A stretch of DNA of 64,000 bases. It comes from Bowdeniella nasicola (lineage in GTDB: Bacteria; Actinomycetota; Actinomycetes; Actinomycetales; Actinomycetaceae). The notes under the pieces were generated by a model that did not search any database, had not been told where the DNA came from, and saw only the letters and a program-made list of their open reading frames with translations. Shown here one piece after another: positions 7,663 through 16,550 of the stretch. A program made the translations under genes and the position numbers. The stretch lies in contig JAUNVA010000007.1 of the NCBI GenBank assembly GCA_030537895.1, positions 1-64,000 on the forward strand, given 5' to 3'. How positions within the stretch are numbered: position 1 is the stretch's first letter; each line of letters begins with the position of its first letter.

Positions 7663-9756
7663 CTAGCGACGAATCCGGCGACGGTAGGCGAACGCCGACG
7701 TGGCAGCGCCGCCGAAGAGGCCGAGCGCGGCGAGCACGCTCAACACACCCGTGTCAGCACCCGTGCGAGCCAAGGACCCTCTGCCCGGATCAGTGGGGCT
7801 CGGCATCGGCAGCGGGTCCTTGCCCGGACCCGTCGTCGGCTCCTGCGAGGGCTGCACCCCTGGAACCGGAACGGCCTCGTCGTCAGCAGTTGCGTCCACA
7901 GTGAGGACGACACGCCCAAGGACGGTCGTCTCAAAGGTCAAGGCACCGTCGTCGCTCATGTCGAAGTCGAGTTCGGTGAAGCCCTGATCGTCGAGCGCAT
8001 ACAGGTGGGCGGCATCGGCTTCGACGCCGCTCGGTGCCACGAGCGACACCACGACGGGCTGGCTCGGCTGAACGACGCGCTTTTGGTCCCACGGCAAACG
8101 CTGCTCCAGGGCGAGGTCCCAGGCGGCTTTACCTGCTTCGCCCTCCGCATCCGGCAGGTCGTCGGTCGCCGCGGGGGTAGCCGTGAATTCGGTCGGCACG
8201 ATCACCTCATTCGGCTGAACCGTCACCGAGTTACCGGCCTGATCGCTCAGCGTGTGTACCGTGTCGTATGCCTGCAACGACGCACGCAGCGCCAATAGAT
8301 CCTGCAGGGAAGCCGACGAGCGCTCCGCGAATCTGGCAGTTGTCTCTTGCGCCACCGCCTGCGGGTCCGACTCATACTCCTGCGCGAGCGCGGCATCCTC
8401 GGCCGGGCGCCCAGCGATGAGCGGCGCCTCGATCATCTGGAGGTATTCGCGCACCGGCTCCTGGAGGGTGGCGCGGTCCTGGTCGACCGCGAAGTTCACG
8501 TCGCTCGCGATCCAGTAGTAGGACGAGCTATCCCCCTCCTCCTCAGAGGTCGACTGCATCTGGCTGATCGTGCCCGTAATCGTGCCGTAGTAGGGCAGGT
8601 ACGGTGCGCCCTGGGGCGTGCCGATCGTCTGCCAGAGCGTGCCAGGAACCTCAGCCGGCATGTCTGTTGCCGGCAGCTGGAAAATGTGGGCCTCCATCGT
8701 GTTGGTGTTGCCGATCGGGTAGCGCGCGCCCTCGACCTCGTTGCCGTCCACGTCACTCAGCCCCGTATCGGTCACAACCTTCAGGCTCCGCTTCGCAAGA
8801 TCGTCATCGACCCCTTCGAAGCGATTGCGCTGCAGGTCCATGACGTCGGCAATCGAGACCTTGGTGAACTGATCCGAGGGGGTATTCAACAGCGGGTATG
8901 CTTCATCGTCGATCGTGACGGGCGCACCCGGGTCGAGGAAAGTAATGCCGGACCACACGCGCGAGGAGTTCTGGGCAGCCGAGCCCTCCGTGTTGTAGGA
9001 AGCCGCGGGATTGAAGGTGCCGTCGGTTTCAGCCCACGTGCCTGCCTCCCGCGCTGTCTCCTCGAGAGACTCGGAACAGATGTAGTTCTCGGTGTCCGCG
9101 CAGTCGACCTCGGTCATCCAAAACGCGTTCGGCATGATCGAAAAGCGGTCGGAGGGGTACTTCATGGCCGCGTACTGGTGGCCGGAGTAGATCTCCATGT
9201 ACCACACCTCGTCACGGTCCCCGAGTACGAGCGCATTCCCCTCGTTTGCGCCATCCTCGTCGATAAGCGAGGCCATGAGTTCAATCCCGTCGCGAGCCGA
9301 GGTGGCGTTGGCCAGCAAGACGGTTGACAACACGCCCTCGGTCCAGCCCTTCTCGGTGTAGGGGTCGACCTCTTGGACTTCAGTATTCGCCGACGCGGAG
9401 ATGGTCGCGTCCACGGCGACACCGGCCGAGTTGAAGCCGGCCTCATCGAACCGGCCGTATTCGGGAGTGACGTCGGAGACGGAGGTGAACGCCAACGAGT
9501 CCTTCTCCTGGGTGTAACTGACGCCGGTCTCAGCCCCGGTGATGGCCTCCCCCGCTGGGTACTCGCCCGCGTCGTGCACGAGGAGACGCTTCGGGTGGCG
9601 TTGTTCGAGATCTTCCGTCCGTCCGAAGATCGTGGATCCATCATCGGTCAGGTCTCCCCCGATGATGACTCCCGTGCAGGCGATAGATGGGACAGCGAGC
9701 GCATATGACGCCAACGCTGTAATGGTGAATACTGACGCCTTTGCCAGTCGTCCCAT
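7663..9756 (-). CDS. Cell-wall-anchored C69 family dipeptidase
   Basis: This 697-aa extracellular Ntn-hydrolase is expected to cleave dipeptides. A signal peptide of about 26 residues ends at PSIA, and the next residue, Cys27 (CTGVIIGG), is the family's catalytic N-terminal nucleophile, so signal cleavage would expose it. The peptidase_C69 body (GRTEDLEQRHPKRLLVH, DEAGFNSAGVAVDAT, YMEIYSGHQYAAMK) fills residues 27-490. After it comes a beta-rich stretch, then a Pro-rich spacer, a LARTG sorting motif, a hydrophobic helix and the basic tail YRRRIRR. This predicts sortase attachment to peptidoglycan. The start ATG 9756 has a GAAAGGG site; an in-frame upstream extension lacks one. Confidence 0.92.
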   Translation of the reverse strand: MGRLAKASVFTITALASYALAVPSIACTGVIIGGDLTDDGSTIFGRTEDLEQRHPKRLLVHDAGEYPAGEAITGAETGVSYTQEKDSLAFTSVSDVTPEYGRFDEAGFNSAGVAVDATISASANTEVQEVDPYTEKGWTEGVLSTVLLANATSARDGIELMASLIDEDGANEGNALVLGDRDEVWYMEIYSGHQYAAMKYPSDRFSIMPNAFWMTEVDCADTENYICSESLEETAREAGTWAETDGTFNPAASYNTEGSAAQNSSRVWSGITFLDPGAPVTIDDEAYPLLNTPSDQFTKVSIADVMDLQRNRFEGVDDDLAKRSLKVVTDTGLSDVDGNEVEGARYPIGNTNTMEAHIFQLPATDMPAEVPGTLWQTIGTPQGAPYLPYYGTITGTISQMQSTSEEEGDSSSYYWIASDVNFAVDQDRATLQEPVREYLQMIEAPLIAGRPAEDAALAQEYESDPQAVAQETTARFAERSSASLQDLLALRASLQAYDTVHTLSDQAGNSVTVQPNEVIVPTEFTATPAATDDLPDAEGEAGKAAWDLALEQRLPWDQKRVVQPSQPVVVSLVAPSGVEADAAHLYALDDQGFTELDFDMSDDGALTFETTVLGRVVLTVDATADDEAVPVPGVQPSQEPTTGPGKDPLPMPSPTDPGRGSLARTGADTGVLSVLAALGLFGGAATSAFAYRRRIRR

Positions 9757-9918
9757 GTTTCCCTTTCGCGTACGTATCCGTACTCTATTCAGCGGCCCGC
9801 ACGGCCCCACGCCCGCGAGAAGTCCCGCCTATAAATCGTATGACGGGACCGACTTCTCATGCATCACTTCCGGGACCGCTTCCCTCTACGCCTACCCACC
9901 TGGCGGCGGTGAGAGCGC

Positions 9919-9951
9919 AAAAAAGCCCCTCCTGTACGGCAAGGAGGGGCT
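9919..9951 (-). terminator. Rho-independent terminator of the tRNA-Ser genes
   Basis: On the minus strand AGCCCCTCC pairs with GGAGGGGCT and is followed by TTTTTTG, just after the 3' end of tRNA-Ser(GCT). Confidence 0.85.
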
Positions 9952-9955
9952 CTTG

Positions 9956-10043
9956 CGGAGGCGAGAGGATTCGAACCTCCGAGCGGGGGTTGCCCGCTAC
10001 TCCCTTAGCAGGGGAGCGCCTTCGGCCACTCGGCCACGCCTCC
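9956..10043 (-). tRNA. tRNA-Ser(GCT)
   Basis: An 88-nt class II tRNA with acceptor GGAGGCG/CGCCTCC, a G discriminator, anticodon GCT in CTGCTAA, a long variable arm (AGCGGGCAACCCCCGCT) and T-loop GGTTCGAATCC. It lies 58 nt from a second serine tRNA on the same strand. Confidence 0.96.
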
Positions 10044-10101
10044 AAACAGAACTAGACTACCCGCTCGCTCCGATGGAGCGAAACCAGGCGCCAGCACATC
10101 G

Positions 10102-10188
10102 CGGAGGGTGAGGGATTCGAACCCTCGGTACGGTTGCCCGCACAACGGTTTTCAAGACCGTCACCTTCGGCCGCTCGGTCAACCCTCC
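10102..10188 (-). tRNA. tRNA-Ser(TGA)
   Basis: An 87-nt class II tRNA with acceptor GGAGGGT/ACCCTCC, anticodon TGA in CTTGAAA, long variable arm and T-loop GGTTCGAATCC. It is likely transcribed with tRNA-Ser(GCT). Confidence 0.96.
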
Positions 10189-10258
10189 AGTCCCCGGGCT
10201 CCCCGGGGCTTCCGTCATTCTAACGTGCTCCGCGAGGTCGCTCTGCGAGACTGAGGCC

Positions 10259-11206
10259 ATGCGTGCCATCGACCCCACCACATGTGAGCTGAGCGACCTC
10301 GCTTCCCCACAACCCGGACCCGACGAGGTCCTCATCAAAGTCGCTGCCGCGGGTGTGAACCGGGCGGACCTCCTGCAGCGGGCCGGGCACTATCCCCCTC
10401 CCCCGGGTGCGAGCGAAATCCTGGGGCTTGAGGTCTCCGGCGTCGTCGTTGCCACCAATGCCGACTGCGGGAGCCTCGCCGTCGGTGACGAGGTCGTGGC
10501 GCTCCTCGCGGGCGGAGGCTACGCAGAATATGTGGCGGTTCCCGCGGGTCAATGCCTACCGCTGCCCCGCCACCTCAGCCTCACCGAGGGCGCGGCTCTA
10601 CCGGAGAAGCTCGCGACCGCCTACCTGAATCTCGTTGAGATCGCACACCTGAAGGCGCGCCAGACCGTGCTGATCCACGGCGGTTCCGGTGGCGTCGGCT
10701 CGACAGCGATCCAGCTCGCCCGCGAGATCGGGGCGCGTATCATCACGACGGCGGGCTCAGCGGACAAGTGCGAGCGGACCCGGGCGCTCGGGGCAGACGT
10801 CGCGATCGACTACCACGACGACGACGTCGCCGATCAGATCCTCGAGGCCAGCGACGGTGCCGGCGTCAACGTCGTCCTGGACCTCCTCGGCGCGGGAGGG
10901 CTGGATCTCAACACGCGCGTAGCGGCCCCCGACGCGCGCATCGTGCTCATCGGGTTACAGCAGGGCACGCGTGGGGAACTCAACGTGGGGCGCCTGCTCA
11001 CCAAGCGCCTCTCCCTGTTCGGCTCGACCCTGCGCGGCTTGGCGAGCGAACGCAAAAGCGAGATCGTCTCCGGGATGGCGATCGCTGCTGAGAAGATCAC
11101 GCCGCAGATCGAAGAGGTCGTACCGATCGCGGAAGTGGAGCGGGCCCACGCCCTCCTCGATGCGGACGCCACGTTCGGCTCGATCGTCCTGGACCTCGAG
11201 GCCTAG
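10259..11206 (+). CDS. Zinc-free quinone oxidoreductase (MDR superfamily)
   Basis: This 315-aa NADPH-dependent oxidoreductase is related to QOR/PIG3. The GroES-like N-terminal domain (VNRADLLQRAGHYPPPPGAS) lacks the catalytic and structural zinc Cys sets of alcohol dehydrogenases. The nucleotide site is GGSGGVGSTAIQLA at about residues 141-154, followed by TTAGSADKCERTRALGAD. Family members reduce quinones with NADPH; the in vivo substrate is unknown. It stands alone, divergent from the tRNA-Ser genes. A TAACGT box at 10221 could be its -10 element. Confidence 0.92.
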   Translation: MRAIDPTTCELSDLASPQPGPDEVLIKVAAAGVNRADLLQRAGHYPPPPGASEILGLEVSGVVVATNADCGSLAVGDEVVALLAGGGYAEYVAVPAGQCLPLPRHLSLTEGAALPEKLATAYLNLVEIAHLKARQTVLIHGGSGGVGSTAIQLAREIGARIITTAGSADKCERTRALGADVAIDYHDDDVADQILEASDGAGVNVVLDLLGAGGLDLNTRVAAPDARIVLIGLQQGTRGELNVGRLLTKRLSLFGSTLRGLASERKSEIVSGMAIAAEKITPQIEEVVPIAEVERAHALLDADATFGSIVLDLEA

Positions 11207-11341
11207 GGCCGCCAGTACACCGGCGCCGCATCAACGCTGAGAGCCCCCTCACCGCGCTCGCGTGCGGCCCATCGCGAGTCCGCGACGTCGTGGCGTGCGC
11301 CCCGGTTTGATGGACGCCAGGGCGTGAGTCCGACATCGCAA

Positions 11342-11377
11342 GTGGGGCGGCCACCCCGACTAGGGTGACCGCCCCAC
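11342..11377. terminator. Hairpin between converging genes
   Basis: GTGGGGCGG pairs with CCGCCCCAC with an inner CACCC/GGGTG helix. It sits just after the end of the sugar permease gene (minus) and 136 nt after the oxidoreductase (plus). No strong T-run is present. Confidence 0.6.
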
Positions 11378-11400
11378 ACTGAGCGGATGGCTGCTCCGAC

Positions 11401-12327
11401 CTACCCCTTCACAGAGCCGGCGAGCAGGCCGCGCACGAAGTAGCGCTGCAGCGCCAGGAACACGCCGATCGGGATGATGATCGACACGAATGCACCCGAG
11501 GTCAGCAGGTGCCAATCCTGGCCGCGCGAACCGGCCATCTCGGCGAGGCGCGCGGTGAGCGGCTGGATCGCGTTGTTCCCGCCCGTGAAGGTCAGACCGA
11601 CCAACAGATCGTTCCACACCCACAGGAATTGGAAGATCGCGAAGGACGCGATCGCCGGAACCAGCAGCGGCAGCATGATCTTCATGAACACGGTCACGTG
11701 ACCGGCGCCGTCCACGCGGGCGGCCTCGATCAGGTCCCGCGGGATCTCCGCCATGAAGTTGTGCAGCAGGAAGATCGCGAGCGGGAGCGCGAAGATCGAG
11801 TGGCCCACCCACACCGCGATGTAGGGCAGCGACTCCATCAGGGCGCTGCCCGCGAAGATCCGCAACAGCGGGATGAGGGCCATCTGCATCGGCACGATCT
11901 GTAGGGCGAAGACGATCACGAACACGGTGTCGCGTCCACGCCACTGCAGGACGGAGAACGCGTACGCGGCGAGCACCGCCACCGCCAGCGGGATCAGCGT
12001 GGAGGGGATCGTGATGACGAGCGAGTTCATGAAGTAGTTCGCGAGCGCCCCCGAGGAGGCGCGCCCGAACAGGACCTCGCGGTAGTTGTCGAGCGTGAAC
12101 TCAGGGTTGACGAAGAACGTCCACCACCCGCTGCGCTTGATCGCCGTCTCGGGGCGGATCGAGGCGATGAACAGCCCGAAGGTCGGGATCGTCCACAGCA
12201 CCGCGATGATGAGTGCGACGACGGAGCCGACCCGGCTGGAGAGCATCTCCTTGGCCGAGGTGGCGGCCGACTTCTTCGCGGGGCCGCCGCGGGGGGCGGA
12301 CTTGGTTACCACGGCACTCTGGCTCAT
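11401..12327 (-). CDS. Sugar ABC transporter permease, MalG type
   Basis: This 308-aa inner-membrane permease has six predicted helices after a basic N-terminus. The coupling (EAA) loop is EIPRDLIEAARVDGAGHVTV at about residues 190-210. Its ATG overlaps the stop of the upstream permease by 4 nt. It is the last gene of the operon running from 16363 down to 11401. No ATPase gene is in the operon, so a shared MsmK-type ATPase elsewhere is presumed. The related carbohydrate could be an alpha-glucoside judging by binding-protein resemblance, but this is weak. Confidence 0.93.
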   Translation of the reverse strand: MSQSAVVTKSAPRGGPAKKSAATSAKEMLSSRVGSVVALIIAVLWTIPTFGLFIASIRPETAIKRSGWWTFFVNPEFTLDNYREVLFGRASSGALANYFMNSLVITIPSTLIPLAVAVLAAYAFSVLQWRGRDTVFVIVFALQIVPMQMALIPLLRIFAGSALMESLPYIAVWVGHSIFALPLAIFLLHNFMAEIPRDLIEAARVDGAGHVTVFMKIMLPLLVPAIASFAIFQFLWVWNDLLVGLTFTGGNNAIQPLTARLAEMAGSRGQDWHLLTSGAFVSIIIPIGVFLALQRYFVRGLLAGSVKG

Positions 12328-13301
12328 GATCCCCGCACCTCCTTGTTCATCAGCATCTGGCGAACGTTGTAGACGACGATCGGGATCACGAGCAGGAAGA
12401 TGATGACGGACAGCGCCGAACCGGTCCCGTTATTCCCGAAGGTGAAGGACTGGTCGAACATCTGGTTCGCCAGCACCTGGGTGCCGTATTTCGCGCCCGT
12501 CATGGTGCGCGGAATATCGAAGATCTTCAGCGTCGCGATCGTGATCGTGGTGAGGACGACGACGAGCGTCGGCCGAATCGAGGGCACCGTAATGTTCTTA
12601 AACATCTGCCAGGAGTTGACGCCGTCGATACGTGCCGCCTCCACGATGTCGTCCGGGACGGCCTTAATCGCCGCGGATAGCAGCACCATCGCGAACCCGG
12701 CCTGGATCCAGATCATCACCACGATGAGGAAGAACGTGTTCCAGGGAGAGTCCTGCAAGAAGCGCACCGGTTCGCCTCCGAGCCCCGTAATGACGGCGTT
12801 CGCGAGGCCGATCTGCTCCTGGGCAGCACCGCGGTAGTCGTAGACAAACTTCCAGATGATGCCCGCGCCCACAAACGAGATGGCCATCGGCATGAACAGG
12901 AAGGTCTTGGCGACCTTCTCGAAGCGAGACTTGTCGATGAGGATCGCGTACAGCAGACCGATCCCGGTCGAGACGGTGGGCACGAGGAGTACCCACCAGA
13001 AAGTGTTGACGAAGGATTGCAGGGAGTCCGAGTTCGTGAACACCCATTCGTAGTTTTGCAGGCCGACGAACTCTTCGGAGCGTCGGTCATAGAAGGACAT
13101 GATCGTGGTGCGGATCGCCGGGTAGATGAGGCCGACGCCGAGCATCGCAAGCGCGGGGCCCGCGAAAATGAGCGGGGCGAGCCAGCGGCGCACCCGTTCG
13201 GGAGTACGGTCCGCGAGTTTCGCAAGCAGCATCACGATGGCAACGACGACGATCAGCGCGATCACCGCGACGAACATCTGACCGATCTTGGAATTCAGCA
13301 T
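12324..13301 (-). CDS. Sugar ABC transporter permease, MalF type
   Basis: This 325-aa permease starts at ATG 13301 behind an AGGA ribosome-binding site; a longer in-frame reading is non-coding upstream sequence. It has an N-terminal helix, a second helix near residue 48 and the EAA loop AVPDDIVEAARIDGVNSWQM. It pairs with the MalG-type permease downstream (4-nt overlap) to form the transmembrane channel. A perfect hairpin at 13333-13357 separates it from the binding-protein gene upstream and probably lowers its expression relative to the binding protein. Confidence 0.93.
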   Translation of the reverse strand: MLNSKIGQMFVAVIALIVVVAIVMLLAKLADRTPERVRRWLAPLIFAGPALAMLGVGLIYPAIRTTIMSFYDRRSEEFVGLQNYEWVFTNSDSLQSFVNTFWWVLLVPTVSTGIGLLYAILIDKSRFEKVAKTFLFMPMAISFVGAGIIWKFVYDYRGAAQEQIGLANAVITGLGGEPVRFLQDSPWNTFFLIVVMIWIQAGFAMVLLSAAIKAVPDDIVEAARIDGVNSWQMFKNITVPSIRPTLVVVLTTITIATLKIFDIPRTMTGAKYGTQVLANQMFDQSFTFGNNGTGSALSVIIFLLVIPIVVYNVRQMLMNKEVRGS

Positions 13302-13332
13302 GGTGTGATCCTGAGGGGATGGGCCGGGCGGT

Positions 13333-13357
13333 GGGGGTGCCCCGGCGGGGCACCCCC
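13333..13357. promoter_or_regulatory. Intercistronic hairpin after the binding-protein gene
   Basis: GGGGGTGCCCC and GGGGCACCCCC form a perfect 11-bp stem with a 3-nt loop between the first binding-protein gene and the permeases. Such structures commonly stabilise or partly terminate the message so that binding protein is made in excess. There is no T-run. Confidence 0.65.
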
Positions 13358-13392
13358 GCGCGCTCACTGTCGCGCAGCCGCCCGAGTGTCCA

Positions 13393-14772
13393 CTAGTTGC
13401 TAGGCCAAGAAGCGTCGATTTCACCAAGCACGGTGTCGAGATCCTTGTCCTGATTGAGCCACTGGGTCATGCCCTTCCAGAAGGAACCGGCCCCCACCTC
13501 GGAGGGCATGAGGTCGGATCCATCGAAGCGCACGATGGCGTTCTCATCCTGGAGCAGCTCGATAGCCTGCTTCAGGATCGGCGAGGAGGCCTTCGAGGCA
13601 TCGACACCCTTGTGAGCAGAGGCCTGGCCGCCGATCTCCACGCGGGTGTTGGCCCACTCGGCGGACGCCATGTAGGCCTGCACGGCCTGGGTCTCGGGGT
13701 TGTCGTTGAAGGCGCCCACGAACTCACCGGCGACGAGCAGCGGGACCTCGTTTTCATTCACCGGGGGCAGCGGGAAGGCGAAGACGTCGCCGTCCTCGGC
13801 AACCGTCGTGCCCTCGGGCCACTGCATCTCGTAGAAGGAGGCCTGGCGGTGCATGTAGCACTCGTTGTCGAGAATCGGCAGGCCGCCGTCGTTAAACGAC
13901 GTCGAGGCAACCGACCGGGCATCGCCGATCCCGCCGTTCACGTACTCGTCGTTCGTGAGAATCTCGCCGACATACTCGGCGCTCTCCTTGATCTTCGCGT
14001 CGTTGAACGGGATCTCGTGGGTCACCCACTGGTCGTAGGCGTCCCCGCCCGCGACCCGCAGCACGAGGTCTTCGATCCAGTCCGTGGCCGGCCAGCCCGT
14101 GCCACCGCCGGACTCAATACCCGCACACCAGGGACGGGTCGCGCCCTCGGCGTTCTCCGCCGCGATGGTCTTGGTGAGGTCCATGAGCTCAGCCCAGGTC
14201 TGCGGGATCTCGTAGCCCGCTTCCTCGAAGGCGCTCGGTGAGTACCACACGAAGGATTTCACCGACGCCATCAGCGGGGCGGCGTAGACCGTTCCATCGA
14301 CGGTGCCGTAGGCCTGCCAGTCCTCATTCCAGCCCTCGTTGACATTCTCGACGACGGCATCCGGAGCCTCGACGACGTGGCCCTCCTCGACCATGCGCTT
14401 CAGCAGGCCCGGTTGCGGGAAGATTGCGAGATCCGGAGCGTTGCCCCCCTCGGCCTGCACGACGATCTGGTTCTCGAATTCGCTGATGCCGTTGTGCTCG
14501 ACCTTCAGGCCCGTGCACTTCTCGAAATCGTTGAACGTGTCCTGGAGCTGATCGGCTTCGCCCTCACGGATGGGAGAGGAGATGGACACTGTTCCGCCGT
14601 CAAACGTGCCGTATTCCTCGAATGCCGAGCAGTCTGCGGATGATGAATCGCCGCCGGAGTCGGAGCCTCCGCCGCCGAGGTCATCGGCGCCCCCGCATGC
14701 GGCAAGGGTCAGGGCCAGGGCCGCGGCCCCGGCAGTCGTGACGAGGCCACGACGGTGAGTATGTGAACGCAT
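13393..14772 (-). CDS. Sugar ABC solute-binding lipoprotein, copy 1
   Basis: This 459-aa lipoprotein has lipobox LAAC (residues 23-26) and a Gly/Ser-rich linker followed by the two-lobed binding domain of carbohydrate-specific family 1 proteins. It delivers sugar to the permeases encoded downstream. It is a near copy of the neighbouring binding protein at 14981-16363: long stretches, for instance around residues 265-320, are identical, while positions near 155-215 (MVEEGHVVEAPDAVV against MVDSGYIKEAPSEVE) differ. It has its own upstream operator (14824-14837), so it may also be expressed separately from copy 2. Tandem binding proteins with one permease pair suggest a widened substrate range or dosage. 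Confidence 0.94.
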   Translation of the reverse strand: MRSHTHRRGLVTTAGAAALALTLAACGGADDLGGGGSDSGGDSSSADCSAFEEYGTFDGGTVSISSPIREGEADQLQDTFNDFEKCTGLKVEHNGISEFENQIVVQAEGGNAPDLAIFPQPGLLKRMVEEGHVVEAPDAVVENVNEGWNEDWQAYGTVDGTVYAAPLMASVKSFVWYSPSAFEEAGYEIPQTWAELMDLTKTIAAENAEGATRPWCAGIESGGGTGWPATDWIEDLVLRVAGGDAYDQWVTHEIPFNDAKIKESAEYVGEILTNDEYVNGGIGDARSVASTSFNDGGLPILDNECYMHRQASFYEMQWPEGTTVAEDGDVFAFPLPPVNENEVPLLVAGEFVGAFNDNPETQAVQAYMASAEWANTRVEIGGQASAHKGVDASKASSPILKQAIELLQDENAIVRFDGSDLMPSEVGAGSFWKGMTQWLNQDKDLDTVLGEIDASWPSN

Positions 14773-14823
14773 GAATGGTTCCCTCCAAATACTTCTGGGA
14801 AGAGGATGACTTCCCCACCTCTA

Positions 14824-14837
14824 TGCAAGCGCTTTCA
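14824..14837. promoter_or_regulatory. LacI-family operator upstream of binding protein 1
   Basis: TGCAAGCGCTTTCA is a pseudo-palindrome with the central CG typical of LacI/CcpA-type operators. It lies 52 nt before the start codon. A one-base variant occurs at the same place upstream of copy 2. The adjacent LacI regulator (16832-17839) is the likely binder. Confidence 0.75.
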
Positions 14838-14888
14838 GTGAGATTTTTCCAGTCCTTGGGCCGATTGCTACCCGATTGAACTCCGGGC

Positions 14889-14924
14889 GGCGGCTGCCGC
14901 ACCCCGCTCCGGACGGCAGCCGCC
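14889..14924. terminator. Hairpin between the two binding-protein genes
   Basis: GGCGGCTGCCG pairs with CGGCAGCCGCC across a 14-nt loop, about 57 nt after the end of copy 2. Together with the separate operator it suggests that copy 1 can be transcribed from its own promoter. Confidence 0.55.
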
Positions 14925-14980
14925 GGCGGACTCCCAGACGGGGGCCGCCGGCGGCGATGTCATTCAGCCGTAGGCTCGCG

Positions 14981-16363
14981 CTACTGCGCAGGCCAGGAGG
15001 CCTCGATCTCACTGAGGACTGTATCCAGGTCCTTCTCCTTATTCAGCCACTGGGTCATGCCCTTCCAGAAGGAACCGGCACCCACCTCAGAGGGCATCAT
15101 GTCCGAGCCGTCGAAGCGCACGATTGCGCTCTCATCTTGGAGCAGCTCGATGGCCTGCTTCAGGATCGGCGAGGACGCCTTGGAGGCATCCACCGCGTGG
15201 TTCGCGGAGGTCACGCCACCGATTTCCACGCGGGTGTTGGCCCAGGTTCCGGAGGCCATATAGGCCTGCACGGCCTTGGTTTCCGGGTTGTCGTTGAAGG
15301 CCCCGACGAACTCGCCGGCCACGAGCAGCGGCACCTCGCCCTCGGTCACCGGGGGCAGCGGGAAGGCGAAGACGTCGCCGTCCTCGGCCACCGTCGTGCC
15401 CTCGGGCCACTGGGCCTCGTAGAAGGAGGCCTGGCGGTGCATGTAGCACTCGTTGTCCAGGATCGGCAGGCCGCCGTCGTTAAACGACGTCGAGGCAACC
15501 GACCGCGCGTCGCCGATGCCGCCGTTCACGTACTCGTCGTTCGTGAGAATCTCGCCGACATACTCGGCGCTCTCCTTGATCTTCGCGTCGTTGAACGGGA
15601 TCTCGTGGGTCACCCACTGGTCGTAAACATCGCCGCCGCCCACGCGCAGCACCAGATCCTCGATCCAGTCCGTGGCCGGCCATCCGGTCGCGCCGCCGGA
15701 CTCGATCCCAGCGCACCACGGCCGGGTGGTGCCCTCGGAGTTGTTCTTCGCGAGGGTTTCGGTCACGTCGACGAGCTCCTGCCAGGTGGCGGGCACCTCG
15801 ACGCCGGCGTCCTCAAACATCGTGGGCGAGTACCACACGAAGGACTTCACCGACGCCATCAGCGGCGCCGCATAGAACGTGCCGTCCACGGTGCCGTAGG
15901 ACTTCCAGTCCTCATTCCAGCCCTCGTCAACCTTGGCCTCGACCTCGGACGGGGCTTCCTTGATGTAGCCACTATCGACCATGCGCTTCAGCAGACCCGG
16001 CTGCGGGAAGATCGCGAGGTCTGGGGCGTTACCCCCCTCGGCCTGCACGACGATCTGGTTTTCAAACTCGCCGATGCCATTGTGCTCGACCTTCAGGCCC
16101 GTGCACTTCTCGAAATCGTCGAACGTTTGCTGGAGCTGATCGGCCTCCGTCTCACGGATGGAGGACGCGATCGTCACAGTCCCGCCGTCAAACGTGCCGT
16201 ATTCCTCGAATTCGGAGCAATCGGCCGACGTGGCATCGCCCTCGCTCGAGCTCGAGTCTCCGCCGCCGAGGTCATCGGCGCCCCCGCACGCGGCAAGGAT
16301 CAGGGCCAGGGCCGCGGCCCCGGCGGTCGTGACGAGGCCACGACGGTGAGTGTGTGAACGCAT
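14981..16363 (-). CDS. Sugar ABC solute-binding lipoprotein, copy 2
   Basis: This 460-aa paralogue of the adjacent binding protein has the same signal peptide and LAAC lipobox except one substitution. The linker differs (GGDSSSSEGDATSA against GGGGSDSGGDSSSA), as do several surface stretches; the core is nearly identical. It lies first in the operon, 208 nt upstream of copy 1. Its operator TGCAAACGCTTTCA lies 59 nt upstream. Both copies seem intact with no frameshift. The high similarity in protein and DNA points to recent tandem duplication or ongoing gene conversion. Confidence 0.94.
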   Translation of the reverse strand: MRSHTHRRGLVTTAGAAALALILAACGGADDLGGGDSSSSEGDATSADCSEFEEYGTFDGGTVTIASSIRETEADQLQQTFDDFEKCTGLKVEHNGIGEFENQIVVQAEGGNAPDLAIFPQPGLLKRMVDSGYIKEAPSEVEAKVDEGWNEDWKSYGTVDGTFYAAPLMASVKSFVWYSPTMFEDAGVEVPATWQELVDVTETLAKNNSEGTTRPWCAGIESGGATGWPATDWIEDLVLRVGGGDVYDQWVTHEIPFNDAKIKESAEYVGEILTNDEYVNGGIGDARSVASTSFNDGGLPILDNECYMHRQASFYEAQWPEGTTVAEDGDVFAFPLPPVTEGEVPLLVAGEFVGAFNDNPETKAVQAYMASGTWANTRVEIGGVTSANHAVDASKASSPILKQAIELLQDESAIVRFDGSDMMPSEVGAGSFWKGMTQWLNKEKDLDTVLSEIEASWPAQ

Positions 16364-16421
16364 GAATGGTTCCCCTTATGAGTTGGACAATTCGGAGGCT
16401 GACGCCTCTCGCACTCTTCTA

Positions 16422-16435
16422 TGCAAACGCTTTCA
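16422..16435. promoter_or_regulatory. LacI-family operator upstream of binding protein 2
   Basis: TGCAAACGCTTTCA differs by one base from the operator before copy 1 and sits at almost the same distance (59 nt) from its start codon. Confidence 0.75.
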
Positions 16436-16494
16436 GGAGGGATAGTCCACCGCTCATGCCCTCCACAAGGTTACGATTGCGCAACAATCTGGCA

Positions 16495-16550
16495 GCAAGC
16501 GCCGTCGGGTGTATGGGACCACGCAAGCGCCGTCGGGTGTATGGGATCAC
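16495..16550. repeat. Two tandem 28-bp repeats
   Basis: The unit GCAAGCGCCGTCGGGTGTAT (continuing GGGAYCAC) occurs at 16495-16522 and 16523-16550 with one mismatch. Only two copies exist and no spacers separate them, so this is not a CRISPR array. Confidence 0.85.

Noticed and set aside
14876..16357. Long open frame (493 codons) opposite to binding protein 2
   Set aside because: It is the antisense of a clear lipoprotein gene; long shadow frames are common at this G+C and the translation is low-complexity His/Arg/Gly-rich.
16495..16550. CRISPR array
   Set aside because: Only two directly abutting 28-bp copies, no spacers and no cas genes.
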